Source: Bacillus_CJ salitolerans (lineage in GTDB: Bacteria > Bacillota > Bacilli > Bacillales > SA4). From it: DNA of 64,000 bases. Below the pieces are notes generated by a model that saw only the letters and a program-made list of their open reading frames with translations, searched no databases and had not been told where the DNA came from. Position 1 is the first letter of the stretch. Each line of letters starts with the position of its first letter. The stretch is from the NCBI RefSeq assembly GCF_042680805.1, contig NZ_JBHUEM010000003.1, positions 186,001 through 250,000 of the forward strand. Reading direction: 5' to 3'. The position numbers were made by a program, and so were the translations under genes. Shown here piece after piece: positions 1 to 8,590 of this stretch.

Positions 1-1
1 T

Positions 2-1720
2 GATTTCCCAGGTTCTCAAGATGACCCAGGGTTATTTGGAGTAAACTATAAAAACGAACCACTACAATTCCGATTAGGCAAAGACTGTGATCCTGCTTAC
101 TCATTTAGCTCCTTTGTTAATGGAGATCCTATTACACCGATTCTTCATTGTTATGAAGGTGACCCAATACGAGTAAGATTGCTTCAAGGAGCACACGAGG
201 AATCCCACAGCTTTAATATTCATGGCCTTCGATGGCAATCAGAACGTCCTGATGTTGAAACGAGTGTAAGGTCTCAACAGCATATCGGAATTTCAGAATC
301 ATTTACATTTGAATTGGATGTTCCAAGGTCAGGGGATTACTTATGGACGTTTGAAACAGAAGAAGATTTATGGAATGGTTTGTGGGGATTAATACGTGCT
401 TTTGATGAAAAAGTTGATTTCCTTATCCCATTGCCAGATCGAAGGAATCCACCAGAACGAACAAAACCATTACCGGTTTGTGACGGCAAACCACCATGTC
501 CTCCTGAGATTGTGGAGGCGCTAGGTCCAAAAGATGCACCAGTAAAAAAGTTTGATGTTGTAGCCTTCCATACACCGATTTTATATAGTAAGTGGGGAGA
601 AAAAGATCCTTTTGGTATCGTGTTTGCTCTTCGAGAAGATATGGATGATATTTTGTGTGGAAGAAAAAAGCCAATTCCATTAATTTTAAGGGCAAATCAA
701 GGAGATGCAGTAGAAGTTAAATTAACGAGTTTTCTAGAGTTTGACCAATTCCCATTTCCAGATGGAATATGGCCATATCCGCCTGTAAAGGAACAGGCAT
801 TCTATCCGCCATCAGTAAGGATATCGCTACATCCTCAGTTAATTCAATATGATGTCAAAACATCGTCTGGGGAAACAGTTGGTTTTAATCCTGATCAAAC
901 AGTTGGACCAGGGGAAACAATTACGTACAAATGGTATGTTGATGTGCCAGTAGGGTCTTGTGGCATGTGGGATATGGCGGATATACGAAATCACCGCTCG
1001 TTAGGAACTTTTGGCGCATTTATTGCAGAGCCAAGAGGAACACAATATTTACATCCGAAGACATTAAAACCTGTTATTACAAATGATAATGTTGTCTTAA
1101 GAAATCCTTTCTTGCCTGAGATTAGAGAATTCGTCTTAGTGATGTATGATGGAGCTCGATTGGTCGATAAAAAAGGAGACCTTATTGTTGACCCTGTTGA
1201 GGGTATCTTAGGGTTTGTTGATCCAGAGGATCGACAGGATTTAGTTGATACGTATGATAATGGATCAAGAGGCTTTAATTATCGAACAGAAAGGTTAATT
1301 AATCGATTAAGACATCACCCTGTATTAAAGGATATATTCAGTTCAAAGGTTCACGGTGATCCATCAACACCAGTATTTGAGGCATACCCGGGAGAACCTA
1401 TTACCATTCGATTAGTTAATCCATCTGAACGAAGACGGGCACATGGCTTTCATTTACATGGACACTACTGGAATTCAGATGATAAGGATCTTACATCTGA
1501 GGTTCGGTCAATAGAAGGTGAAATAGTTGCTGGCCATACAGATGACTTACAAATTAATTATGGGGCAGGAAGTCTATATAATTTCCCAGGGGACTATATG
1601 TACCGTTCAGGGAATATACGCTGGGATATAGAACAAGGCATGTGGGGAATTCTTCGTGTTCATAAAGATAGGCAGAAACAATTGCCACCGTTAAAGAAGA
1701 TTAGTAGAAAAAAACCTTAA
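2..1720 (+). CDS. Multicopper oxidase-like cupredoxin protein (5' end outside window)
   Basis: The frame is open from base 2, so the start lies upstream of the window; about 572 residues are visible. Cupredoxin-type repeats are recognisable. HSFNIHG near visible residue 70 and HGFHLHGHYW near 480 look like copper-ligand motifs of multicopper oxidases. The expected partners are not seen: where a second HxH should lie there is GDYLWTFETEEDLW, and the usual C-terminal HCHxxxHxxxM block is replaced by GDYMYRSGNIRWDIEQGMW. The family couples oxidation of metals or phenols to oxygen reduction. A large spore Mn oxidase (MnxG-like) is possible because an SCO gene follows and other spore genes are nearby, but that is inference. 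It is probably co-transcribed with the SCO gene. Confidence 0.75.
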   Translation, partial: DFPGSQDDPGLFGVNYKNEPLQFRLGKDCDPAYSFSSFVNGDPITPILHCYEGDPIRVRLLQGAHEESHSFNIHGLRWQSERPDVETSVRSQQHIGISESFTFELDVPRSGDYLWTFETEEDLWNGLWGLIRAFDEKVDFLIPLPDRRNPPERTKPLPVCDGKPPCPPEIVEALGPKDAPVKKFDVVAFHTPILYSKWGEKDPFGIVFALREDMDDILCGRKKPIPLILRANQGDAVEVKLTSFLEFDQFPFPDGIWPYPPVKEQAFYPPSVRISLHPQLIQYDVKTSSGETVGFNPDQTVGPGETITYKWYVDVPVGSCGMWDMADIRNHRSLGTFGAFIAEPRGTQYLHPKTLKPVITNDNVVLRNPFLPEIREFVLVMYDGARLVDKKGDLIVDPVEGILGFVDPEDRQDLVDTYDNGSRGFNYRTERLINRLRHHPVLKDIFSSKVHGDPSTPVFEAYPGEPITIRLVNPSERRRAHGFHLHGHYWNSDDKDLTSEVRSIEGEIVAGHTDDLQINYGAGSLYNFPGDYMYRSGNIRWDIEQGMWGILRVHKDRQKQLPPLKKISRKKP

Positions 1721-1732
1721 GGTGTGGGAAAA

Positions 1733-2329
1733 GTGAATAAGAGAGTATTAAGAATATATTTTCTCATTAGCATAGTAGGGTTGCTAGCTGTCTATTTCTT
1801 TTGGCCAAAGTATGAAAAGCTGCCCATCTTAGAAACTGTTTCAAGTTTTCAATTAGAAAATGTCCATGGTGGTACGTATAGTTTAAATAATGAAAAAATA
1901 AAGTTAGTTACCTTTTTCTATACGCATTGTCCTGACATTTGTCCAATGACAATGATGGATTTAATGAAGCTACAAGCCCAGCTTCAAAAAGAAGGGATTT
2001 TCGGGAACAAGGTAGAGCTCGTCGCCATTTCTCTTGACCCTGAAAATGATACACCCAAAGTAATTAAAAGGTACTCAGAAGGTTTTAGTGCTGATCCTCT
2101 TGGCTGGAAGTGGCTGAGAGGCTCCGAAGGGGATACAAAGGAAATTGCAAACAGTTTAAAAATGCAATACCAAAAGCTTGAAGGTGATTTCTTTTCCCAT
2201 TCGACTACCATGTTTTTATTGGATGATGAGAATAATATTCGTGCTCTTTACGACATGGCTATTTCGGATAACCCTATTGATACAACAAAAATATTAGAGG
2301 ATATTTCTATATTGATTGAGGGCTATTAA
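1733..2329 (+). CDS. SCO1/SenC family copper chaperone-like thioredoxin protein
   Basis: About 198 residues. One N-terminal membrane anchor (residues about 5-25) is followed by a thioredoxin-fold domain exposed outside the membrane. The metal/redox motif CPDICP (CxxxC) is present near residue 70, and HSTTMFLLD supplies the conserved downstream His of SCO proteins. SCO proteins deliver copper to cytochrome oxidase CuA or to other cuproenzymes. The gene starts just after the multicopper oxidase stop, so the partner is probably that oxidase. GTG at 1733 is preferred because AAGGTG at 1719-1724 lies 8 nt upstream; GTG at 1724 would overlap that site. A terminator follows. Confidence 0.85.
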   Translation: MNKRVLRIYFLISIVGLLAVYFFWPKYEKLPILETVSSFQLENVHGGTYSLNNEKIKLVTFFYTHCPDICPMTMMDLMKLQAQLQKEGIFGNKVELVAISLDPENDTPKVIKRYSEGFSADPLGWKWLRGSEGDTKEIANSLKMQYQKLEGDFFSHSTTMFLLDDENNIRALYDMAISDNPIDTTKILEDISILIEGY

Positions 2330-2335
2330 ACTAGA

Positions 2336-2372
2336 GGCATTACTGCTTAGGCAGTAGTGTCCTTTTTTCTGT
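2336..2372 (+). terminator. Intrinsic terminator after the SCO gene
   Basis: An inverted repeat around TTACTGC-ttag-GCAGTAG with G-T-tolerant extensions is followed by a run of six T. It lies seven bases after the SCO stop codon and ends the oxidase-SCO unit. Confidence 0.8.
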
Positions 2373-2429
2373 AAGGAATAGTTTATTACCCATTTTCTGG
2401 AATGCGGTAATCAAATAGTCGAAACTCTT

Positions 2430-2438
2430 CATATTATA
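2430..2438 (+). promoter_or_regulatory. Candidate sigma-K -10 element
   Basis: CATATTATA fits the sigma-K -10 form CATAnnnTA. It lies about 35 bp before the preferred start of the orphan YheD-like gene. No convincing -35 AC motif is visible at the usual distance, so this is only suggestive. Confidence 0.25.
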
Positions 2439-2472
2439 CACTGTTTACCATACTAAGGCAGAGGTGTATATA

Positions 2473-3819
2473 ATGGTGCAGGTACTAATGAGGAAGGGAA
2501 ATTTGATTACCAATAGTGGAATGCAGGATAAAGACGATTTTATCATCTATTTATCAAATAAATTTTTGCAAACACATAATATTAATTCAGATACAATTTT
2601 ATTGAAGTTTGGGTCTTGGTCCAAACTGTTTACTATTATAAAGCAAAACTCACTACCCCAGCATACAATAAGCCTTCCGGAACGATCTATCCCATTCTCA
2701 ATCCCCAGCACACTTGATCTTGAAGTCAAGCTAAAAGGGAATACACTTCACCTTGGTCCAGTTATCGGATTTATCGCCAAAAAGAATAAAAAGAGCCTAA
2801 ATATGAGAGCTCTTGAATCCTACGAAAATCGCTTTGAACATTACAACAAAATCAAGGGTCTACTGTTTATTTGTTCAAGCGATAGTATTGATACCGCCAA
2901 TCAAACCATCCAAGGATATTATTATAACCCAGAAGGGAAAACGGTAAATACTCGGTGGAGAAAAGGGACTTTTCCCTATCCTGATTCTATGTTCAAGAAA
3001 ATTAGAATTCCAACTAAATTAGAGCGTGATTTAAGAATAAAGCTAGGAAACAAGCTCTTTAATACAAACTTCTTTAATAAACTCCAGTTTTGGGAAATCT
3101 GTGAATCTACTGAAAGGATAAAACATTTTGTCCCCCAAACGAATCAATATAAACAAAAACGAGATCTGCAAGACATGCTATCCATGTTTGACAGGGTCTA
3201 TTTAAAGCCAATCCGAGGTAAAAAAGGTGAAGGTATTTATATGATCAATAAGGAAGCCAATTTTGTTACCATAACGAATTACCTAAAGGAAAAACAAACT
3301 TTTAGAACACTTTATGAACTAGAAACTTATCTTGAAAAACATATCCGATATGAAGACTATATCTTGCAACAAGGAATACCTACGATCTACAAAAATAAAC
3401 ACGTTGACTTCAGGCTCTACATGCAAAAAAACATGGATGGTACATGGGTTTGTCAAGGTTCTGTAGGAAGAGTAGCGCAAGAGGAAAGCATTGTGACGAA
3501 CTTAAAACAAATCGCTCACATGTCTACAGGAGAAAAGGCTATTCGAATTGTATTTCAAGTAGATTCAGAGATCGCAAAGCAGATTATGAATAATGCAATT
3601 ATAGCCTGTAGAGAAGTATGTAATGTACTAGATCAGAAATTAGGTCATTTTGGCGATGTGGCGATTGATTTGATTATTGATAACGATTATAAACCTTGGA
3701 TTCTTGAGGTGAATAATTTGTATGGTGTAAAGAGTTTGGAGATATTGAAGGATTGGGAGACATTGTCGGTTTTGAGGAGTAATCCGTTTTTTTATGCGAA
3801 GGGGCTAGGGGGATTTTAA
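2473..3819 (+). CDS. YheD-like ATP-grasp protein, orphan copy
   Basis: About 448 residues, the length of Bacillus subtilis YheD (about 453). The N-terminal 100 residues form a beta-rich domain ending in the family phrase LGPVIGFI. ATP-grasp elements follow: nucleotide-binding YLKPIRGKKGEG near 245, YILQQG near 300, DFRLYMQKN near 315, and the metal-binding end DVAIDLII...WILEVN near 405. The C-terminus is YAKGLGGF, a variant of the YAKxLAGF tail of this family. ATP-grasp enzymes join a carboxylate to an amine through an acyl-phosphate; the YheC/D substrate is unknown to me. ATG 2473 is chosen because GAGGTG at 2461-2466 suits it. It lies 48 kb from the main cluster of relatives. Confidence 0.85.
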   Translation: MVQVLMRKGNLITNSGMQDKDDFIIYLSNKFLQTHNINSDTILLKFGSWSKLFTIIKQNSLPQHTISLPERSIPFSIPSTLDLEVKLKGNTLHLGPVIGFIAKKNKKSLNMRALESYENRFEHYNKIKGLLFICSSDSIDTANQTIQGYYYNPEGKTVNTRWRKGTFPYPDSMFKKIRIPTKLERDLRIKLGNKLFNTNFFNKLQFWEICESTERIKHFVPQTNQYKQKRDLQDMLSMFDRVYLKPIRGKKGEGIYMINKEANFVTITNYLKEKQTFRTLYELETYLEKHIRYEDYILQQGIPTIYKNKHVDFRLYMQKNMDGTWVCQGSVGRVAQEESIVTNLKQIAHMSTGEKAIRIVFQVDSEIAKQIMNNAIIACREVCNVLDQKLGHFGDVAIDLIIDNDYKPWILEVNNLYGVKSLEILKDWETLSVLRSNPFFYAKGLGGF

Positions 3820-3875
3820 TTTAAAACATAAGAATTGGTGTTGTTTCATACTCTATTCGAATTTAGTCCTATTAA

Positions 3876-3918
3876 AAAACCTTGTAAATACGTCAATTTT
3901 TTGACATTATTTACAAGC
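3876..3918 (-). terminator. Intrinsic terminator of the azoreductase gene
   Basis: On the minus strand, stem CTTGTAAAT/ATTTACAAG (with a second inner stem GTCAA/TTGAC) is followed by GG and a run of T. It lies 13 bases beyond the azoreductase stop. Confidence 0.7.
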
Positions 3919-3930
3919 TCTAAATAATTG

Positions 3931-4584
3931 TTAAACTATATTTTTTTCTCTAGAATAACTCTTTGCTAACGATTTAGCTTTGTTGATTGCATCATTTATA
4001 ATATTTTCAGCTTCCTCAGGTACAAAAGCGTGCCCTTCTGCAACAATAGTTTCTACTTCCATACCAATAAATCCAAGAATTGATTTTAAGTATCGATCAC
4101 CAAACTCCAACTCTTTCATAGGTCCTTCTGAAAAGATTCCTCCACGAGCATGGATGTGAATAGCCTTTTTGCCGGAAAGCAATCCTTGTGGCCCATTTTC
4201 AGTATATTTGAAAGTTTTACCAGCTATGACAATAGTGTCAATATATGCTTTTAATTTAGCAGGAATACTTAGATTCCATAGAGGAGTAATGAAAACATAT
4301 TTGTCTGCCTCGATAAACTGACTTGTTAATTCATTAATACGAGCGATTTTTGACCTTTGGCTTTCTGATAGGACTGAAAAATCCACTCCTGCATTTAGCT
4401 TTTCCCAACCTTCTAATACATCTTTATCAATATCTGGAACATATTCATCAAAAAGGTTTAACTCAATTACATCATCATCAGGTGAAATATCCTTATAGGA
4501 TTTAAGAAATTCTTTTCCTATTTTTTGTGAGACGGATAGATTCTCATTTAAGGGGTGTGCAATTATATATAATAATGTTGACAT
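3931..4584 (-). CDS. azoR: FMN-dependent NADH:quinone reductase / azoreductase
   Basis: 217 residues with a flavodoxin-like fold. The N-terminal LLYIIAHPLNENLSVS is the FMN-phosphate loop of the AcpD/AzoR family, and FITPLWNLSIPAKLKAYID near residue 100 is the characteristic flavin-contacting segment. ARGGIFSEGP near 145 matches the second FMN loop. These soluble enzymes use NAD(P)H to reduce quinones and azo dyes and protect against electrophile stress. GAGGAGG lies just upstream of the ATG. The gene stands alone, convergent with the YheD-like gene, with its own terminator. Confidence 0.9.
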   Translation of the reverse strand: MSTLLYIIAHPLNENLSVSQKIGKEFLKSYKDISPDDDVIELNLFDEYVPDIDKDVLEGWEKLNAGVDFSVLSESQRSKIARINELTSQFIEADKYVFITPLWNLSIPAKLKAYIDTIVIAGKTFKYTENGPQGLLSGKKAIHIHARGGIFSEGPMKELEFGDRYLKSILGFIGMEVETIVAEGHAFVPEEAENIINDAINKAKSLAKSYSREKNIV

Positions 4585-5267
4585 TGTTTAATCCTCCTCA
4601 ATAGTAGTTTTTATCATATAATAGTGGTTATCACATGAAACTTGTTGATCATGAAGGGATCTTGTAGATCCCGAAAAAGATTGGTTCGTCTACACAATCT
4701 TTACGCCTTATAAATAACCTCATTATTAAATTTCATATTCCGTAAAATAATAGAGGATTGTCACCGAGACCTTCTCATCACAATGATAAAATAAATACGG
4801 GTTAAAGTTTTAATGAGTATCCCATATAATACCACCTTTGGGTAATTTTGTAATAACAGAATAAATCATACATTATTTCTCATTATTTTTATATAGAGAA
4901 TTTATACTTATTTTTCCAAATTTCGAACGTAAAGTATGGCTTGAATGATCTCTATAACAAAACAAAAATCCACTCAACTTAAGAAAAAATTATATAGCTT
5001 TGTTACTTTTCACGGACATTGCTGTAGTTGCAACAATCGCTAAAAAAAAAACCTTTATTCTTTGCTTGTACAACTATTTGGAGTAAAGGTAAGGAGAAAG
5101 TAGCATTTTTTACTAACTGGTTTGCTAACCACGAAGCTAACTCGGTGGATTCGGGAGATGAAACAGGTAGTGAATATTGATTTTTCTGAATATTGACGAA
5201 CGGACTATTGAGTTTTCATTCTTCGTACCTTACAATATGAATTACATGTAGTATAAGGACAAAGGGA

Positions 5268-5290
5268 CCTCTAATAGAGGGATTTTTTTT
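5268..5290 (+). terminator. Orphan intrinsic terminator-like hairpin
   Basis: CCTCT-aat-AGAGG followed by G-A and a run of eight T. There is no intact plus-strand gene upstream for more than 1.4 kb. It could be the relic terminator of a lost gene. Confidence 0.5.
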
Positions 5291-5298
5291 AAGGGTTA

Positions 5299-5313
5299 TG
5301 AAATATAATTTCA
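5299..5313. promoter_or_regulatory. Candidate MurR operator: TGAAAT-N3-ATTTCA
   Basis: A perfect palindrome with 6-bp arms and ATA centre, 50 bp upstream of the murein sugar kinase start. The same arms and spacing recur at 11455-11469 upstream of murQ. A further TGAAAT half-like copy (ATGAAAT) follows at 5331-5337. RpiR-family repressors such as MurR bind short palindromes; assignment to MurR is inference from the shared locations. Confidence 0.5.
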
Positions 5314-5362
5314 TTATATATAAATTTTATATGAAATAATATGTTGTTAAGGAGGGATACAT

Positions 5363-6352
5363 GTGTATATTATCGGTATAGATGGCGGAGGAACAAAGAC
5401 GATGGGTGTCATTTGTGATCTTCAAGGAAGAGTTCTTGCAAAAGCAAAAGTAGGCCCCACTAATCCTAATAGTCTTGGATATGAGTTAGTAGAAAAAGAG
5501 CTGAAAAAATTACTAGAAGAACTATACATTCAAGATCCAAATACATTTAATAGAGTTACTAGTTCTTTTGCAGGAATGTCTGGGGTTGATCAGGAAATCG
5601 ACAAGGAAAAGATGGTGAACATTTATCGGAGGCTCTTACCTCCATTATGTGATATTCAGGTTGATAATGATGCGATAACAGCCTTGTACTCTGGGACGAT
5701 TGGAAATCCAGGAGTCGTAAATATATCAGGTACAGGTTCCATTACCTTTGGAATAAACGATGAGAATGACAGAGCGAGAGTAGGGGGATGGGGTTTTATG
5801 CTTGATGACCAAGGGAGTGGTTTTTCAATAGGGAAACGAGCAATTAAAGCCGTATTTGAAGAATTTGATGGGTATGGAAGTAACACTAGTCTAACACCAG
5901 GAATATTACAATCTCTAAACCTACAATCACCACCAGAAATGCTTCCCATTATTTATGATTTTACGAAATCAAGAGAAACGATTGCTTCGTTAAGTAAATT
6001 AGTTATAAAAATAGCAGACGATGGTGATCCCGTTGCTGCTGAAATTCTCCATCAGGCAGCTAAAGAAATGGGATTAAATATTCGAAGATTAATATTGAAA
6101 TTATTTAAGGATCAAGAAAGGGAAAATCCTATTCCAGTCGTTTTAGCAGGGGGAGTGTATCAAAAGGCAAATTGGTTTATACCAGCTATTAAAGAAAAGT
6201 TAGTGTTCAACCATTTGAAAACTATGGTTCTATTACCAGATCTACCTCCTGTCGGTGGCTCAGCTATAGCAGCTATTACAAATAGTAAGTTGAACATAGA
6301 TCGTGGTTTCGTCAATCAGTTTATACAAACAATGGGTGGTGAAAAAAATTGA
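5363..6352 (+). CDS. murK: Murein sugar kinase (GlcNAc/MurNAc kinase), BadF/BadG family
   Basis: 329 residues of the ASKHA fold. IIGIDGGGTKT at residues 2-12 is the phosphate-1 loop, VDNDAITAL near 97 carries the catalytic Asp region, and GTGSITFG near 123 and LAGGVYQ near 266 are the further nucleotide-binding turns. Related kinases phosphorylate GlcNAc and MurNAc at O6 in the cytoplasm; Clostridium MurK takes both. With murQ in the same locus it would supply MurNAc-6-phosphate for the etherase, a step done by a PTS in Bacillus subtilis. The start is GTG: the ATG two bases earlier runs into TAG after six codons, and GGAGG lies 7 nt upstream. The next gene overlaps the stop. Confidence 0.8.
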   Translation: MYIIGIDGGGTKTMGVICDLQGRVLAKAKVGPTNPNSLGYELVEKELKKLLEELYIQDPNTFNRVTSSFAGMSGVDQEIDKEKMVNIYRRLLPPLCDIQVDNDAITALYSGTIGNPGVVNISGTGSITFGINDENDRARVGGWGFMLDDQGSGFSIGKRAIKAVFEEFDGYGSNTSLTPGILQSLNLQSPPEMLPIIYDFTKSRETIASLSKLVIKIADDGDPVAAEILHQAAKEMGLNIRRLILKLFKDQERENPIPVVLAGGVYQKANWFIPAIKEKLVFNHLKTMVLLPDLPPVGGSAIAAITNSKLNIDRGFVNQFIQTMGGEKN

Positions 6353-7317
6353 TGTTGTTCCCCATGAATGAAGAATACATAGGTGGAATTGTAAAGCTAT
6401 GGAATAAGGAGCTTGGTGATTCTTTTCCAATGAGAGCAGCATTGTTTAAGCAAAATAGTCTTGATGATGTTAATGTTCTGAAAAATGGTTCTTTAGTAGC
6501 GTTAAATCAAAGCGGTGAGGTTATCGGATTCGTTATAGTTAAAATATGGAGTGAAGAAATAGGGATTGAACTGAACAAAGAGATAGGGTGGATTCAGGCA
6601 TTATTAGTAGATTCCAATTATCGTAATAGGGGAATTGGATCTACCTTATTAGAACGAGCCGAAAAAGAGCTAGTCAGTAAGCAAATAAAAATAATCAGGA
6701 TAGGCTCTGATCCTTGGCATTATTTCCCTGGAATTCCGAGTCATTGTGACGAAGCAATGAGTTGGTTCGAAAAAAAAGGCTATAAAAATGACGGCAAAGA
6801 ATATGATCTAGTTTGTCAATATAATGAAGCACGCATCGATCCAGTACCACAATTCGTACATGTAACATTTGGATTGTTAAAGATAGAGGAAAAAATCCCC
6901 TTTCTTTCGTTTATGAACAGATGTTTTCCAGGTAGATGGGAATATGAAGCGATATCATACTTTGAAAGAGGCGGAACTGGACGAGAGTTTGTCATCTTAA
7001 AACGTGAAAATGAACTCATAGGCTTTTGCCGAATAAATGACGATGATTCACCGTTTATTGCACAAAATGTGTATTGGTCACCAGCCTTTGAAACACCGTT
7101 AGGTGGTATTGGTCCTTTAGGGATTGATCCAGAAGAACGGAAAAAAGGCTATGGAATCGCGATTGTAGAAGCGGGTATCGCCTATTTAAGAAAGAGGAAT
7201 ATCCATCAAATTATCATTGATTGGACGGGCTTAGTTGACTTTTACGGTAAGCTTGGATATGAAGTTCGGACGACATATTTGAAATATTCAAAGCGAATGG
7301 GAGGTAGTGATCGATGA
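6352..7317 (+). CDS. Double-domain GNAT N-acetyltransferase
   Basis: About 321 residues with two GNAT domains in tandem. The acetyl-CoA pyrophosphate loops are YRNRGIGSTLL near residue 93 and ERKKGYGIAIVEAG near 267. The ATG at 6352 shares a base with the kinase stop (TGATG), and the amidase start overlaps its own stop, so the three genes are translationally coupled. A paralogue of the same length and architecture lies at 20722 in the same locus. The substrate is unknown; the position suggests an amino sugar, muropeptide fragment or amino acid released during murein salvage. Confidence 0.8.
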   Translation: MLFPMNEEYIGGIVKLWNKELGDSFPMRAALFKQNSLDDVNVLKNGSLVALNQSGEVIGFVIVKIWSEEIGIELNKEIGWIQALLVDSNYRNRGIGSTLLERAEKELVSKQIKIIRIGSDPWHYFPGIPSHCDEAMSWFEKKGYKNDGKEYDLVCQYNEARIDPVPQFVHVTFGLLKIEEKIPFLSFMNRCFPGRWEYEAISYFERGGTGREFVILKRENELIGFCRINDDDSPFIAQNVYWSPAFETPLGGIGPLGIDPEERKKGYGIAIVEAGIAYLRKRNIHQIIIDWTGLVDFYGKLGYEVRTTYLKYSKRMGGSDR

Positions 7318-8360
7318 AACCTAGGGTGCTCGAATTTTTAAACAAAGAAGTTGAACATAAACATATCCCTGGTGCGGTCATCCATGTTTCATACAAGAGA
7401 GAAGTCATTATGCACGAGGCAATAGGAAAGAGAGTGGTATATCCGAAAAGCGAGGCTATGAAACTAGATACTATTTTTGACCTTGCCTCACTTACGAAAG
7501 TAGTAGCAACTCTTCCCGCTATCTTAAAGTTAATTGATGGTGGTTTTATGAGTCTACATGACCCGATTTCTAATTTTATTCCTGAATTTTCTAGGAATGG
7601 AAAAGATAGAGTAACCGTTAAACATTTGCTCACTCACACCTCTGGCCTTCCTTCGCATAAACAGTATTATATTGAAGGTTTAAATAAAGAGCAGATTTAT
7701 GAACGTATATATCAACAAGAACTAGAAGTACCAATGGGAAAAAAAGTGATCTATAGTGATTTAGGACTCATAGTGCTCTATAACCTTATTGAGCGTATTA
7801 CAGGTGAAACGTTTGAAAGGTTTTCGAAAAGGGAGATATTTGATCCGCTTGACATGACGGAAACGTGTTTTAATCCCAGGTTTGCAAAAGACAGATTTGC
7901 TGCGACCGAATATAGTGAGAAGTTAACTGATTATAAGCATGGAATTGTACACGATGAAAATACGGAAAGTATGGGGGGAATAAGTGGACATGCCGGTCTT
8001 TTCTCGTCAGTTAGAGATATTGCAAACTTTGCAGAAATGGTTGAGAACAATGGTATTTTTCGAGGAAGAAGAATTTTATCTGGACCGTCACTAGAAATAG
8101 CAAGGCTCAATTACACAGAGTTTGACGTTGAAGGTCGTGGGTTAGGGTGGCAGTTGAAAGGAAAGGGTAGAGCTGCTTGTGGAGATTTATTTTCTGAAGA
8201 CTCCTATGGACATACAGGCTTTACAGGGACGAGTATTTGGTTTGACCCTACTGTCAAACTACATGTTATTTTACTTACCAATCGTGTTCATTTTGGTCGG
8301 AATGAGGAAATTCTTCGAATTCGTCCACGTTTGCATAACTTAATTAGAGCTAGCCTATAG
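7314..8360 (+). CDS. amiE: AmiE-like N-acetylmuramyl-L-alanine amidase (serine beta-lactamase fold)
   Basis: 348 residues of the class C beta-lactamase/esterase family. The nucleophile motif SLTK (SxxK) is near residue 59, the second catalytic tyrosine is probably in YSDLGL near 145, and HTGFTG near 303 stands where KTG does in beta-lactamases. Bacillus subtilis AmiE (YbbE), encoded beside namZ, nagZ and murQ, removes the peptide from MurNAc-peptides, and the same gene company supports that job here. Unlike a secreted enzyme, this one begins MKPRVLEFL with no signal peptide, so it should act in the cytoplasm on imported material. It overlaps the previous gene by 4 nt and is followed by a terminator. 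Confidence 0.75.
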   Translation: MKPRVLEFLNKEVEHKHIPGAVIHVSYKREVIMHEAIGKRVVYPKSEAMKLDTIFDLASLTKVVATLPAILKLIDGGFMSLHDPISNFIPEFSRNGKDRVTVKHLLTHTSGLPSHKQYYIEGLNKEQIYERIYQQELEVPMGKKVIYSDLGLIVLYNLIERITGETFERFSKREIFDPLDMTETCFNPRFAKDRFAATEYSEKLTDYKHGIVHDENTESMGGISGHAGLFSSVRDIANFAEMVENNGIFRGRRILSGPSLEIARLNYTEFDVEGRGLGWQLKGKGRAACGDLFSEDSYGHTGFTGTSIWFDPTVKLHVILLTNRVHFGRNEEILRIRPRLHNLIRASL

Positions 8361-8374
8361 AGGAAAAGAAAAGA

Positions 8375-8416
8375 AATACAGCTTATCATCTAAAAGGGTG
8401 ATAAGCTGTATTTTAT
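8375..8416 (+). terminator. Intrinsic terminator of the kinase-GNAT-amidase operon
   Basis: Fourteen-base arms AATACAGCTTATCA / TGATAAGCTGTATT around a 10-nt loop, with T-rich sequence after it, 15 bases beyond the amidase stop. Confidence 0.8.
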
Positions 8417-8470
8417 GTTATATGTTAAGAAAGCTTCTGGTGTTAGTTTATACAAGGTTACGGCTAAATC

Positions 8471-8577
8471 CAACTCCAGCGCCCAGCCACTCTAGGTCAA
8501 TACCTGAAGGGAATAAAGTGAAATTCCCCTTTTTCTTCCCCTACAGAACAAACCAAGGCACTTGCACCTTTTGTTCC
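8471..8577. repeat. Bacillaceae dispersed structured repeat, copy A
   Basis: Left end ACTCCAGCGCCCAGCC and right end GGCACTTGCACCTTTTGTTC; AGGTCA follows the left end. The same ends and internal AGGTCA occur at 50742 and 58489. GCGCC...AGCC can partly pair with the right end, so an RNA or cruciform fold is likely. It lies just beyond the chitinase 3' end. A 70-codon frame here (8398-8610) is not a gene. Confidence 0.6.
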
Positions 8578-8590
8578 ACAAAAGGAGTTT

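Larger units (their letters stand above)
4585..5362. other. 778-bp gap: possible coding remnants and an orphan terminator
   Basis: No intact gene is visible. Two short frames could be remnants of one decayed plus-strand gene: 4987-5082 (hydrophobic, contains ALLLFTDIAVVATIA, ends TAG/TAA) and about 5088-5180 (contains FFTNWFANHEAN, then TGA). I cannot assign a family. A terminator-like hairpin at 5268-5290 has no intact gene upstream on its strand, which fits loss of a gene here. The last 65 bases hold the putative operator and promoter of the kinase operon. Confidence 0.4.
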
